This document shows positions 1 to 11,689 of a stretch of 64,000 bases of DNA, one piece after another. The notes under the pieces are model-generated. The model made no database searches. It had not been told where the DNA came from and saw nothing but the letters and a program-made list of their open reading frames with translations. Position 1 is the first letter of the stretch. Each line of letters opens with the position of its first letter. Source of the stretch: Castor canadensis (Eukaryota; Chordata; Mammalia; Rodentia; Castoridae); the NCBI RefSeq assembly GCF_047511655.1, contig NC_133394.1, positions 59,118,501 through 59,182,500 on the forward strand, read 5' to 3'. The translations under genes were made by a program, and so were the position numbers.

Positions 1-560
1 CCTGTTTTCAGGGGCCATTGGCTTGGTAAATCTTCTTCCAGCCTTTCACTGTCAGCCAGTGCTTATTTCTGTCAATGAGATGGGTCTCCTGTTGGCAGCA
101 AGTTGTTACATCTTCCTTTTTAATCCAGCTTGTCAAATGGTGTCTTTTGATGGCAGAGTTAAGTCCATTAACATTCAGTGTTTCTATTGATAGGTACGTG
201 GTGATTCCTGTCATTTAGTTGTCTTTGTTGTTTAAGGGTTTGATTGTGTGCAGCTGAATCATTGTTACTCTCTACTTTCTTGCCTTTTCTTCTCCTGTGG
301 TTTGGTACTGCCTGCCCTTTCATGGTTTTGTTTGCTTTCACTTTCTGTGTGCAGAATTCCTTGGAGAATCTTTTGTAGTGGTGGCTTGGTGGTCATATAT
401 TGTTTTAGTTTCTGCTTATCATGGAAGACTTATATTGCTCCATCTATTTTGAATGATACTTTTGCTGGGTAAAGTATCCTAGGGTTGAAGTTATTTTCAT
501 TCAGTGCCCAGAAGACCTCACTCCATGCTCTTCTTGCTTTTAAGGTTTCCACTGAGATTC
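1..560 (-). mobile_element. L1 fragment, ORF1 end to ORF2 start (minus)
   Basis: On the minus strand this segment reads the C-terminal part of L1 ORF1, the inter-ORF spacer, and the ORF2 start [20 protein letters not shown] (from 214 downwards), running off the window edge. It is colinear with the plus-strand element at 3061-3620 and belongs to the same family, but keeps a Tyr codon where the plus copy has a stop. It ends abruptly at ~560, against the 5' end of another L1 in the opposite direction. Confidence 0.9.
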
Positions 561-1580
561 CAAGATGGCGGCTAGAGGTAGGAAGCAGAAAGCGACCCTC
601 CTATAGTGAAATCTTGGAGAGACGCTGGAGACACACTTTGCAGGCATAATCACCGAGAAAAGGCATAACTTTGACCCCTCCACATCTCCAGCCAGTGCAG
701 AGAATCTCCACTTCACGTTAAACAGAGAAACGAGGAGGGCCCCCGGGGCAGCCAGTGGCTGGCGCCCATATGGCTTGGGAAGACGCAGACCAGGTGAGCT
801 TCACGGTACCACAGTAGCCCCACAGACAAGCCTGGGCCAGAGCAGGATAGCCCCCTGGACAGACTGACCTCCACCCGGGAAAAAAAAAAAAGAGAAACTG
901 AGTAATAAGCAATAAGAACAGTTAAGACACGCTGGAAAGAGGGTGGGGCGCCCTGAGCACTGAAGATTAGGGGAAGGGAATCCTTCCCGGGACTGTAAAT
1001 AAACAAGCCGGGCAGGCCGGAGAGGCTCTGGCGGGAGCGGGGCGCGCGCCCAGCAACCAGGAGCAGGGAAGCTTGTGAGAGGAGGGAAGACCCACTTCCC
1101 ACATGAACTGTAAACAAACATGGCGGCCAGCAGGAGCAGCAGCACCGCCCAGTAAGCAGGAGCAGGAAAGCTGCTGAAAGTGGCAGTGGGAGGAAAACTT
1201 CAGAGGAGAGGGGCTCCCACATGAACTGTAAATAAACATGCAGGCCTGACAACGCGGGGGCAGTGTCACCTTTCCCAGTACTTGGAAAGGGGAAAGCCTG
1301 TAGCAGAGGCTCCCGCACAGGAGAACTCTGAGCAAACAAAGCCTGTGGGACCAGGTGAGTGCTAGCTCACGCCAGAGATCTGCATAAATAACGCAGCCAG
1401 CTACAGGCTGAGAGCAGCAGGCAGGCAAGCCACAGTTGCAGGTACCACTCTCAGAACTGTCTCCAGACGCTTTTTTTTCTTTTTCTCCCTACCTTTGATG
1501 AGAGAACAACCGAATTACACCTGCAAGCCGAAAAACTTAGTGAAACTGTATTGCATTTGAACTGGGGACACTTGGTGTGG

Positions 1581-1635
<55 letters not shown>

Positions 1636-2151
1636 TGTGTAGTTTTGTTCTACTTTATGCATACCCTTTGATGAGACAACTACAGAACAACATCTGAGGC
1701 ACCAACTTCAGGACTGGAGATTGAGACAGACACCCAAATTATTAAGACTGAAATTGCATTGCATATAAACTTCGAAGTTCTTTGGTTTTTTTTTAATTGC
1801 CTATTTTCCATTTAATTTTAATTCATTTTTATATATAGGTATTACTTTCATTTACTTATTTTTTATTTTTTTTATCTTTGATTTTCAATCCTCTCTCTGT
1901 CTCTCTAATGTCTGTTCAGCTTACTGTCGATTAGTACACTAACACTCCCTGTTTATACCTTTGAAACTCTCTTGTCTGATACCTTGTTCTGCTTTCTCCC
2001 TCTTGTCTGTATATTTGTTTTCCCCTTTTCTTTAACTTCTTGCTTTCCATCTCAGCTCACCCTTCCATTCTAAATATTACCATTGTTATTATTACAAGCT
2101 AGAAAATACTTAATTGCACACAGTACAGGGACAGTAACAACACCAAGGACA
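561..2151 (+). promoter_or_regulatory. L1 5'UTR/internal promoter with diverged tandem units
   Basis: Starts CAAGATGGCGGC (561-572), a perfect match to the YY1-type motif found at the start of many mammalian L1s; a second ATGGCGGC is at 1120-1127. Between ~960 and ~1330 three diverged ~120-bp units recur, each containing 'ACTGTAAA[T/C]AAACA' (at ~995, 1097 and 1220) followed by gcagg/gagcagg-rich sequence, much like monomeric rodent L1 promoters. A (TG)n run lies at 1585-1640 and an AT-rich stretch precedes ORF1. Confidence 0.75.
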
Positions 2152-3354
2152 ATGACAGGAAGACAGAAAAAACAGGGAAACCAGTTTCCCCACAGCAAAA
2201 AATTAGTACAGGAACCAGAGGGGAATGAAGAGAATAGAAACTCAGATCCAGACTCCAACAAAATGAAGATAAACTATGCCAAAGGACCCAATGAAGCCCA
2301 CAAGAATAATTTAAAAGAAGACATACTACAAGTACTCAATGAGAATTTTATAGAGATGATACTGGATAGGGTCAACCAAAATGTACAGGAGACACTCAAG
2401 AAATTCGAAGACAATAAAAATAGAGAATTTGAAAAAGCAAAAGAAGAAATAAAGGAAACCATAGAAGCACTGTATAAACACCAAAGTGAAAGAGAGAACA
2501 CAATGAATAAATGGATAAATGAACTCAGGACAAAAATAGACAACAATAAAGAAGAAAACTGCCAGGATATGGAAAACCTCAGAAAAAAGAACGAAACAGA
2601 ACTGCAAAACAAAATGGAAGGCCAATCCCGCAGAATAGAACAAACAGAAGACAGAATCTCAGAACTTGAAGATGAAATGGTAATTAAAGGAAAAACCGAA
2701 GAACTATTAATTAAAGAACTCAAGACATGTGAAAAGAAAATGCAAGAACTCACTGACTCCATCAAAAGACCAAACTTGAGAATCATGGGCATCGAAGAAG
2801 GAGAAGAGGTGCAAGCGAAGGGAATGCGTAATATATTCAACAAAATAATAACGGAAAATTTCCCAAATCTAGAGAAAGATATTCCCATACAAATGCAAGA
2901 GGCTTCCAGGACACCAAACAGACCAGATCAAAATAGAACTACTCCATGACATATCATCATTAAAACAACAAGTTCAGAAACTAAGGAAAGAATATTGAAG
3001 GCTGTAAGAGAGAAAAAACAAGTAACATACAAAGGTAAACCCATCAAAATCACAGCAGACTTCTCAACAGAAACATTAAAAGCAAGAAGAGCGTGGGGTG
3101 AGATCTTCCGGGCACTGAATGAAAATAACTTCAACCCCAGGATACTCTAGCCAGCAAAGCTATCATTCAAAATAGATGGAGCAATAAAAGTCTTCCATGA
3201 TAAGCAGAAACTAAAACAATATGTGACCACAAAGCCACCATTACAAAAGATTCTGCAAGGGATCCTGCACACAGAAAGTGACACCCAACTTAACCATGAA
3301 AAGGCAGGCAGCACCAAACCACAGGATAAGAAAAAGCAAGACAGTAGAGAGTAA
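2152..3354 (+). pseudogene. L1 ORF1 (RNA-binding chaperone), two in-frame stops
   Basis: The start MTGRQKKQGNQFPHSKK is chosen over an upstream in-frame ATG at 2083 because the basic N-terminus is typical of ORF1p. It is followed by a long Lys/Glu-rich coiled coil (about residues 60-200) and an RRM-like part beginning 'SIKRPNLRIMGIEEGEE'. The frame is 400 codons to TAA at 3352 but is interrupted by TGA at 2947-2949 (an Arg codon in the family) and TAG at 3148-3150 (a Tyr codon, intact in the inverted copy at 1-560). ORF1p normally trimerises and coats L1 RNA; this copy cannot make the full protein. Confidence 0.9.
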
Positions 3355-3404
3355 CATCAAGTTAGGTACACACAATCAAACCTTCAAATAACTAAGACAA
3401 CTAA

Positions 3405-6400
3405 ATGGCAGGAATCACCACATACCTATCAGTACTAACTCTTAATGTTAATGGACTTAATTCACCCATCAAAAGACACCGTTTGACAAAATGGATTAAA
3501 AAAGAAGATCCAACAATTTGTTGCTTACAGGAGACTCATCTCACCGACAGAAATAAGCATATGCTTAGGATGAAAGGCTGGAAGAAGATTTACCAAGCCA
3601 ATGGCCCCCGAAAACAAGCAGGAGTAGCAATACTTATCTCTGACAAAGTAGACTTCAAACCTACATTGATCAAACGTGATAAAGAAGGACATTCCATACT
3701 AATAAAAGGGGAAATAGACAAAAAGGAAATAATAATCATCAATCTGTACGCACCCAATGTCAACGGACCCAATGTCAACGCACCCAATTTCATCAAACAT
3801 ACCCTGAAAGACCGAAAAGCATATATAAACGCCAACACAGTGGTTGTGGGAGACTTTAACACTCCATTATCATCAATAGATAGGTCATCCAAACAAAAAC
3901 TCAATAAAGAAATCCAAGATCTAAAATATGCAATAGATCAAGTGGACCTAGTAGATGTCTACAGAACATTTCATCCAACCTCTACACAATATACATTCTT
4001 CTCAGCAGCCCATGGAACCTTCTCCAAAATAGATCATATCCTAGGGCACAAAGCAAGCCTCAGCAAATATAAGAAAATAGAAATAATACCATGCATGCTA
4101 TCCGATCACAATGCAGTAAAAGTAGAACTCAACAGCAAAAGTAAAGACAAAAAACATGCAAACAGCTGGAAACTAAAAAACTCATTACTTAATGAAGAAT
4201 GGAGCATAGATGAAATAAAAGAGGAACTTAAAAAGTTCCTGGAACTCAATGAAAATGAAAACACAACCTACCGGAACCTATGGGACACAGCTAAGGCAGT
4301 CCTGAGAGGAAAGTTTATAGCCATGAGTGCATATATTAAAAAGATTGAAAGATCCCAAATCAATGACCTAATGATACATCTCAAACTCCTAGAAAAACAA
4401 GAAGAAGCAAATCCTAAAACAAATAGAAGGAGAGAAATAATAAAAATAAGAGCTGAAATCAATGAAATAGAAACCAAAAAAACCATAGAAAGAATTAATG
4501 AAACAAAAAGTTGGTTTGTTGAAAAAATAAACAAGATCGTAGACCCCTGGCAAACCTGACTAAAATGAGGAGAGAAAAAACCCAAATTAGTAGAATTAGG
4601 AATGCAAAAGCGGAGAAAACAACAAACACCATGGAAGTCAAGGAAATCATTAGAGACTACTTTGAGAACCTGTATTCAAATAAATTTGAAAATCTAAAAG
4701 AAATGGACAGATTTCTAGATACATATGATCATCCAAAACTGAACCAAGAGGAAATTAATCACCTGAATAGACCTATAACACAAAATGAAATTGAAGCAGC
4801 AATCAAGAGTCTTCCCAAAAAGAAAAGTCCAGGACCTGATGGATTCTCTGCTGAATTCTATCAGACCTTTAAAGAAGAACTGATACCAACCCTCCTTAAA
4901 CTGTTCCATGAAATAGAAAGGGAAGGAAAACTGCCAAACACATTTTATGAAGCCAGTATTACACTTATCCCAAAACTAGGCAAAGACACCTCCAAAAAGG
5001 AAAACTATAGGCCAATCTCCTTAATGAACATTGATGCAAAAATCCTCAATAAAATAATGGCAAACCGAATTCAGCAACACATCAAAAAGATTATTCACCA
5101 TGACCAAGTAGGCTTCATCCCAGGTATGCAGGGGTGGTTCAACATGTGAAAATCAATAAATGTAATAAACCACATTAACAGAAGCAAAGACAAAAACCAC
5201 TTGATCATCTCAACAGATGCAGAAAAAGCCTTTGATAAGATCCAACATTATTTCATGATAAAAGCTCTAAGAAATCTAGGAATAGAAGGAAAGTTCCTCA
5301 ACATTATAAAAGCTATATATGACAAACCTACAGCCAGCATTATACTTAATAGAGTAAAACTGAAACCATTCCCTCTAAAATCAGGAACGAGACAAGGATG
5401 CCCACTATCTACACTCCTAGTCAACATAGTACTGGAATTCCTAGCCAGAGCAATTAGGCAAGAAGAAGGAATAAAAGGAATACAAATAGGTAAAGAAACT
5501 GTCAAAATATCCCTATTTGCAGACGACATGATCCTATACCTTAAAGACCCAAAAAACTCTACTCAGAAGCTTCTAGACATCATCAATAGCTATAGCAAAG
5601 TAGCAGGATATAAAATCAACATAGAAAAATCATTAGCATTTCTATACACTAACAATGAGCAAACGGAAAAAGAATGTATGAAAACAATTCCATTTACAAT
5701 AGCCTCAAAAAAAATCAAATACCTACGTGTAAACCTAACAAAAGATGTGAAAGACCTCTACAAGGAAAACTATAAACTTCTGAAGAAAGAGATTGAGGAA
5801 GACTATAGAAAGTGGAGAGATCTCCCATGCTCATGGATTGGTAGAATCAACATAGTAAAAATGTCGATACTCCCAAAAGTAATCTACATATTTAATGCAA
5901 TTCCCATCAAAATTCCAATGACATTCATTAAAGAGATTGAAAAATCTACTGTGAAATTTATATGGAAACACAAGAGGCCACGAATAGCCAAGGCAATACT
6001 CAGTCAAAAGAAGAATGCAGGAGTTATCACAATACCTGACTTCAAACTATATTATAAAGCAATAACAATAAAAACAGCATGGTACTGGCACAAAAACAGA
6101 CATGAAGACCAGTGGAACAGAATAGAGGACCCAGATATGAACCCACACAACTATAACCAACTTGTCTTTGACAAAGGAGCTAAAAATATATGATAGAGAA
6201 ATAGCAGCCTCTTCAACAAAAACTGCTGGGAAAACTGGTTAGCAGTCTCAAAAAACTGAAACTAGATCCATGTATATCACCCTATACCAAGATTAACTCA
6301 AAATGGATCAAGGATCTTAATATCAGACCACAAACTCTTAAGTTGATACAAGAAAGAGTAGGAAATACTCTGGAGTTAGTAGGTATAGGTAAGAACTTTC

Positions 6401-7245
6401 TCAATGAAACCCCAGCAGCACAGCAACTAAGAGATAGCATCAATAAATGGGACCTCATAAAACTAAAAAGCTTCTGTTCATCAAAAGAAATGGTCTCTAA
6501 ACTGAAGAGAACACCCACAGAGTGGGAGAAAATATTTGCCAACTATACATCAGACAAAGGACTGATAACCAGAATATACAGGGAACTTAAAAAACTAAAT
6601 TCTCCCAAAACTAATGAACCAATAAAGAAATGGGCAGGTGAACTAAACAGAACTTTCTCAAAAGAAGAAATTCAAATGGCCAGAAAACACATGAAAAAAT
6701 GCTCACCATCTCTAGCAATAAAGGAAATGCAAATTAAAACCACACTATGATTCTACCTCACCCCTGTTAGAATAGCCATCATCAGCAACACCAACAACAA
6801 CAGGTGTTGGCGAGGATGCGGGGAAAAAGGAACCCTCTTACACTGTTGGTGGGAATGTAGACTAGTACAACCACTCTGGAAAAAAATTTGGAGGCTACTT
6901 AAAAAGCTAGAGATTGATCTACCATTTGATCCAGCAATACCATTCTTGGGGATATACCCAAAAGACTGTGACTCAGGTTACTCCAGAGGCACCTGCCCAC
7001 CCATGTTTATTGCGGCACTATTCACAATAGCCAAGTTGTGGAAACAGCCAAGATGCCCCACCACTGACAAATGGATCAAGAAAATGTGGTATCTATACAC
7101 AATGGAATTTTATGCAGCCATGAAGAAGAACGAAATGTTATCATTTGCTGGTAAATGGATGGAATTGGAGAACATCATTCTGAGTGAGGTTAGCCTGGCC
7201 CAAAAGACCAAAACTCGTATGTTCTCCCTCATATGTGGACATTAG
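3405..7245 (+). pseudogene. L1 ORF2 (endonuclease/reverse transcriptase), several frame breaks
   Basis: An AP-type endonuclease domain opens at 3405 ([20 protein letters not shown]), with [14 protein letters not shown] and SDHNAV motifs; then a reverse transcriptase with FADD at 5516-5527; then a C-terminal Cys-bearing segment ending near 7245. Lesions seen: a probable 1-bp deletion near 4541, TGA at 5147-5149, TGA-TAG at 6191-6196, a second frameshift near 6250, and TGA at 6748-6750. The product normally nicks target DNA and primes reverse transcription. The copy is inactive but young enough to be read end to end. Confidence 0.92.
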
Positions 7246-7752
7246 ATCAAGGGCAAACACAACAATGGGATTGGACTTTGAGCACATGATAAAAGCGAGA
7301 GCATACAAGGGAGGGCCGAGGATAGGTAAGATACCTAAAAACTTAGCTAGCATTTGTTGCCCTTAACACAGAGAAACTAAAGCAGATACCTTAAAGCAAC
7401 TGAGGCCAATAGGAAAAGGAGACCAGGAACTAGAAAAAAGGTGAGATCAAAAAGAATTAACCTAGAAGGTAACACACATACACAGGAAATCAATGTGAGT
7501 CAATGCCCTGTATAGCTATCCTTATCTCAACCAGCAAAAACCCTTGTTCCTTCCTATTATTGCTTGTACTCTCTCCACAACAAAATTAGAAAGAAGGGCA
7601 AAATAGTTTCTGCTGGGTATTGAGGGGGTGGGAGGGAGAGGGAGGGGGCAGAGTGGGTGGTAAGGGAGGGCGTGTGAGCAGGGGGGAGAAATGACCCAAG
7701 CCTTGTATGCACATATGAATAATAAAATAAATAAATAAAAAAAAGAAAAAGC
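7246..7752 (+). other. L1 3'UTR with G-rich tract and A-tail
   Basis: Non-coding tail of the full-length L1. A strand-asymmetric G-run segment (~7622-7690, many runs of 3-6 G) could form G-quadruplexes, as in other L1 3'UTRs. It is followed by 'TGTATGCACATATGAATAAT' and an A-rich end. The same 3'UTR occurs inverted at 53669-54127. Confidence 0.85.
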
Positions 7753-8199
7753 TGCAGAACTGAGTACTGCCAGAAGATGAGCTACTAGATACGTAACAAC
7801 TTACAACTTTGCAACATTGCCTCCTGTCCCACACAGGTCTTCCAAGTATAAAACTACAGTATATGATGATTGTGTTACTGCATCTACCAACTCTCATACA
7901 AAATGTCTCTTGTGGCTCAACCTAATCTGGAACTATTCAGGGAAGGAAAGGGAAATGTGCTAGTTTAGCTAAGTAAAAGTAGAAATCAACCACAATATGC
8001 TAATTATATGGGATATTACAATGAGTCAATGGTATGGAGAAGAAGTAAGAAAGGAAATAAGAAGTGTTGGGGGAGGGGTACGAGTTATAATTTTAAAAAG
8101 GATGCTCAGGTTTAAAAGTTTTTAAAAAGTCTCATTAAGAAGGTGACATTAGGTCAAAGACTTGAAGAAAGTGAGGGAGCAAAAACATGCAGATATCTG
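7753..8199. other. Unassigned intergenic sequence
   Basis: AT-rich sequence between two L1 elements. No ORF, RNA gene or recognisable repeat is seen. Confidence 0.5.
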
Positions 8200-9960
8200 T
8201 CTGCATGCAGAAAACTGAAACTAGATCCATGTCTTTCACCTTGTACAAATATCAACTCAAAAGTGGATTAAGGACCTTAATACAACAGCTGAAACTTTGA
8301 AACTAGTGCAGAAAAGACTAGGTGATACACTGGAACACATAGGCATAGGCAATAACTTCCTAAATATTATTCCAATGACTCAGCAACTAAGAGAAAGGGT
8401 TGACAAATGGGACTACACGAAACTAAAATGCTTCAGCACAACAAAAGAAATGTTCTCCAGAATGAAGAGGTAGCCTACAGAATGGGAGAAAATCTTTGCC
8501 AGCTATACATCTGACAAGAGATTAGTAACTAGAATATACAGGGCGCTCAAAAAACTAAACTCTCCCAAAATCAATGACCCAATGAAGAAATGGGCAAATG
8601 AACTGAAAAGAGCTTTTTCACAGGAAGAAGTCCCCCTGACCAAAAAAATATGAAGAAATGCTTAATATCCCTGACCATAATGGAAATGCAAATCAAAACC
8701 ACATTAAGATTCACCTCACTCCTGTTAGAATGGAAGACAACAACAAAACCTCGAGGATGTGGGGAAAAAGGAACCTTCATTCACAGTTGGTGGGAATGTT
8801 AATTAGTACAACCACTATGGAAAGCAGTATGGGGCCTCCTCAGAAAACTAAAAATAAACTACCATATGATCCAGCAATTCACCTCCTAGGGCTATACTGG
8901 AAGTAATGTAAGTCAGATACCATAAAGGTACCTGCACACCCATATTTATTGCAGCATTATTCACAATAGCCAAGCTGTGAAAACAGCCAAGATGCCCCGT
9001 AACTGATAAATGGATTAAGAAAATAGGGTATTTAGTTACAATGGAATTTTATTCAGTCATAGAGAAGAATGAAATTTTGCTATTCGCAGGTAAGTGGAAC
9101 TGAGAATATCATCCTTGGTGAAGTTAGCCAGGTTTAGACAGCCAAAGGCTGCATATTTTCTCTCATATGTGGAATATAGGCACAATACAAATATAAGTGA
9201 TATTAAATATACATAGAAATACAGAGCACATATCCAAAAGTGGGACTGGTAGAGAGAACAAGGGAGGAGGAAAAGAGGGAAAGAAGAATAGCTAATAATA
9301 ATGAAATACATCACATCTGTGTAGGAACAAGACACAAGGAAACACAAAGAAAACTGCTAAAACAACTCATGATAGAGGAAAAAAGGTGAGGAAGTGCAGT
9401 GGAGGAGGGTTACATTGACTTAAGCACAATGCATGTATGGGTATAATACCAGGCCAAAAATCCCACTGACCAATGAACCTCAACAATGAAAGATAACAAT
9501 GATAAACAGATGCTAAGGGGAGGTCACTACCAAGAGAGGGAGGGAAAAAGAAGGAAGTAAAGAAGGTGAATATGGTTGATGTACTTTCTATACAAGAATG
9601 AATATAGACTTTTAAAGCCTGTTGAAATCACCATAAGAAGAGGACTAAGGTAGAAAGGAGAAAAATGGAGGGGATGAACCAATTTGGAATACAATATGTA
9701 TATATGTGGAAATGTCATAATGAAACTCTCCCTACAGATACCTTAAAAATGCCTTCTTTTTCCCAAAACGGGGTATTAATAGGAAGATAAACCAGGTCCT
9801 GTCTAGGGATTGGTATCAGTGAGAGGGGGAAGATACAAGGAAACAATGTAAGAGGGTGAATATGGTGGAAATATTATGTACTCATCTATGAAAATGGAAA
9901 AATGAGATCTGTTGAAACTACTCTAAGAATGAGGAAAGGAGAATGATGGAGTGAAATTAG
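8200..9960 (+). mobile_element. Older 5'-truncated L1 (ORF2 end plus long 3'UTR)
   Basis: From ~8205 it parallels the ORF2 C-terminus of the full-length L1, with frame breaks (for example a TAG at ~8472 and indels), ending around 9180. The sequence to ~9960 is a different, older L1 3'UTR containing 'GAAATGTCATAATGAAACTC'. Within it, 9520-9690 and 9810-9960 look like two diverged tandem copies of one segment. Confidence 0.8.
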
Positions 9961-9994
9961 CTAAGATATTGTCAGCACATATTCTAAGCACCTA

Positions 9995-10430
9995 GTAGTT
10001 CCTTAGTGGGACCATGCTTGGTATGGTAGGCTAAAAATTCCCAATGATCCTCACCTCTTGTTACTCCCTTGTGTAACTCTCAAGTGGCATAGGGACAAAA
10101 TGTTACCTTTGAGATTAGTCTAAAAGACTGTCTTGTGCTTTTGCATCTTTTGAATTGCTTATTTTGATGAAACAAGCTGTTATATTGGAAAGGCCCATGT
10201 GTCAAGGAACAGAGGGTGACCTCTGGCCAACATTCAGCAAGGAATTGCAGCTGTCAGATCAGTAGCCCATGAGGAACTGAATCCTGTCAACAACCACATA
10301 AACAAAATTGGAAACTGATCCTTAACTATTTCAGACTTGAGATGACTGCAGCACCAACCGTTGACTACAGTTGGTTGTACCTGTGAGGTACAGCCATACT
10401 TTAATTACTGACCTACAGAAAGTGTGATTG
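9995..10430 (+). mobile_element. Ancient MLT1-like (ERVL-MaLR) LTR, 5' and middle part
   Basis: Motif order resembles mammalian MaLR LTRs: 'gtaggctaaaaattcccaat' opening, 'aatgttac' and a gagatgactgcagcaccaac-type 3' middle. A piece resembling the family's 3' end ('taagccattaaattttg') follows at ~11605-11665, after an L1 insertion. Family call from memory of the consensus. Confidence 0.5.
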
Positions 10431-10439
10431 CAGATTACA

Positions 10440-11580
10440 TAATCTTACAGAAAACCCTAAAGATTCCACAAAAATTCTATGAGAACTGATAATTGAATTC
10501 TATAAAGTTGTAGGATTGAAAATCAGAAAAAAGAATTAGTACTTTCTAAATGCCAGTGGTTAATGATCTGAAAACAAATTAAGACAACTGTTGCATTTAC
10601 AATAACTATGAAAAAACCCCTAAAAATAAATTTAACCAAGGAGCTGAAGATCTCTATAGTGAAAAATTTAAATACTGATGAAAAAAATTGAAGAGAAAAC
10701 ACACACTGAAATATAGCCCATTTCATGGATTGGAAGAATAAATATTGTTAAAATGTCCATATAACCCAAAGTGATATACAGATTCTCTGAAATGACTATC
10801 AAAATATCCAATGACATTCTTCATAGAGTTGGAGAAAATATTTCTAAAATTCATATGGATCAAACAGCCAAAGCAATTCTGAGCAAGAAGGCCAAAACTG
10901 GGGTCATCACAGTACCTGATTTCAAATTATGCTTCAAAACTATAGTAACCAAAATAGCATGGTACTGGGATAAAAAGACACATAGGCCAATGGAAAAGAA
11001 TAGAGAATCCAAAACTAAATCCATGTATTTACAACCAACCGATTTTTGACAAAGGCACCAAGAACATACATAGGAAAAATGACAGTCTCTTCAATAAGTA
11101 GTACTGGAAAAACTGGAGATCCATATGCAGAAAAATGAAATTAGACCCTATCTTTCACCATGTAAAAACAAACTGGAAGTGGGTTAAAGATTTACATTTT
11201 AAGTGAAATAAGCCAGGTAGAGGAAGACATTTGGTAAAGAGTAGAATTGTGGTTACCAGAGGCTGAGAAGAGTAGGGGAAAATGGGGTATAGGAAAAGGT
11301 TGGTTCATGGGTACAGAATTGCAGTTAAATAGGAGTAAGTTCTAGTGTTTTACAGCATGGTGGGGTATTATAAGTAATAGTAATTTGCTGTGTATTTTGG
11401 AATAGCAAGAAGAAAGAATTTTTAATTTTTCCAACACAAAGAAATGATTGAGGTGATAGATATGCTGATTACTGATTTGATCATCAAACAGTACATGGAT
11501 TGAAAGATCACGTGGTACCCCATAAGTTGTATAATTATTTTGTATCAGTTAAAATAAATGAAGTAGTAAAAACCAAACAA
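10440..11580 (+). mobile_element. Ancient L1 (L1M-type) fragment
   Basis: 10440-11185 translates in pieces to L1 ORF2; the best piece is 10771-11049, with 'KAILSKKAKTGVITVPDFKL' and 'IAWYWDKK'. 11190-11580 matches an old L1 3' end ('accagaggctgagaag', 'gtaccccataagttgtataa', 'tcagttaaaataaatgaa'). It splits the MLT1-like LTR. Confidence 0.75.
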
Positions 11581-11604
11581 CAAAAAGCAAAGTGTGTAAG
11601 AGAA

Positions 11605-11665
11605 TAGATACTGTTCTAAGCCATTAAATTTTGGAATGATTTGTTATTTAACAACATATAATTCA
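11605..11665 (+). mobile_element. Probable MLT1-like LTR 3' end
   Basis: 'ctgttctaagccattaaatt', then 'tttgttatttaacaac', resembles the terminal part of MaLR LTRs and would be the continuation of the piece at 9995-10430. Confidence 0.4.
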
Positions 11666-11689
11666 TAAATAGACATGCGCTAGGAAAAA

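Larger units (their letters stand above)
561..7752 (+). mobile_element. Full-length but inactive L1 retrotransposon
   Basis: A 7.2-kb element with, in order, a GC-rich 5'UTR (561-2151), ORF1 (2152-3354), a spacer, ORF2 (3405-7245), a 3'UTR with a purine/G-rich tract (~7622-7690), AATAAA-rich sequence and an A-rich tail ending ~7752. Both ORFs are broken by point stops and small indels, most being CGA to TGA (CpG decay). No obvious target-site duplication flanks it: the left neighbour is an inverted L1 fragment and the right neighbour is unrelated sequence. Confidence 0.95.

Noticed and set aside
713..1428. Long overlapping minus-strand open frames
   Set aside because: They are antisense to the GC-rich L1 5'UTR; high GC lowers stop frequency, and no protein family is recognised.
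2274..2888. 204-codon minus-strand frame
   Set aside because: Exact antisense shadow of L1 ORF1, Ser/Phe/Leu-rich as expected for the complement of an A-rich coding strand.
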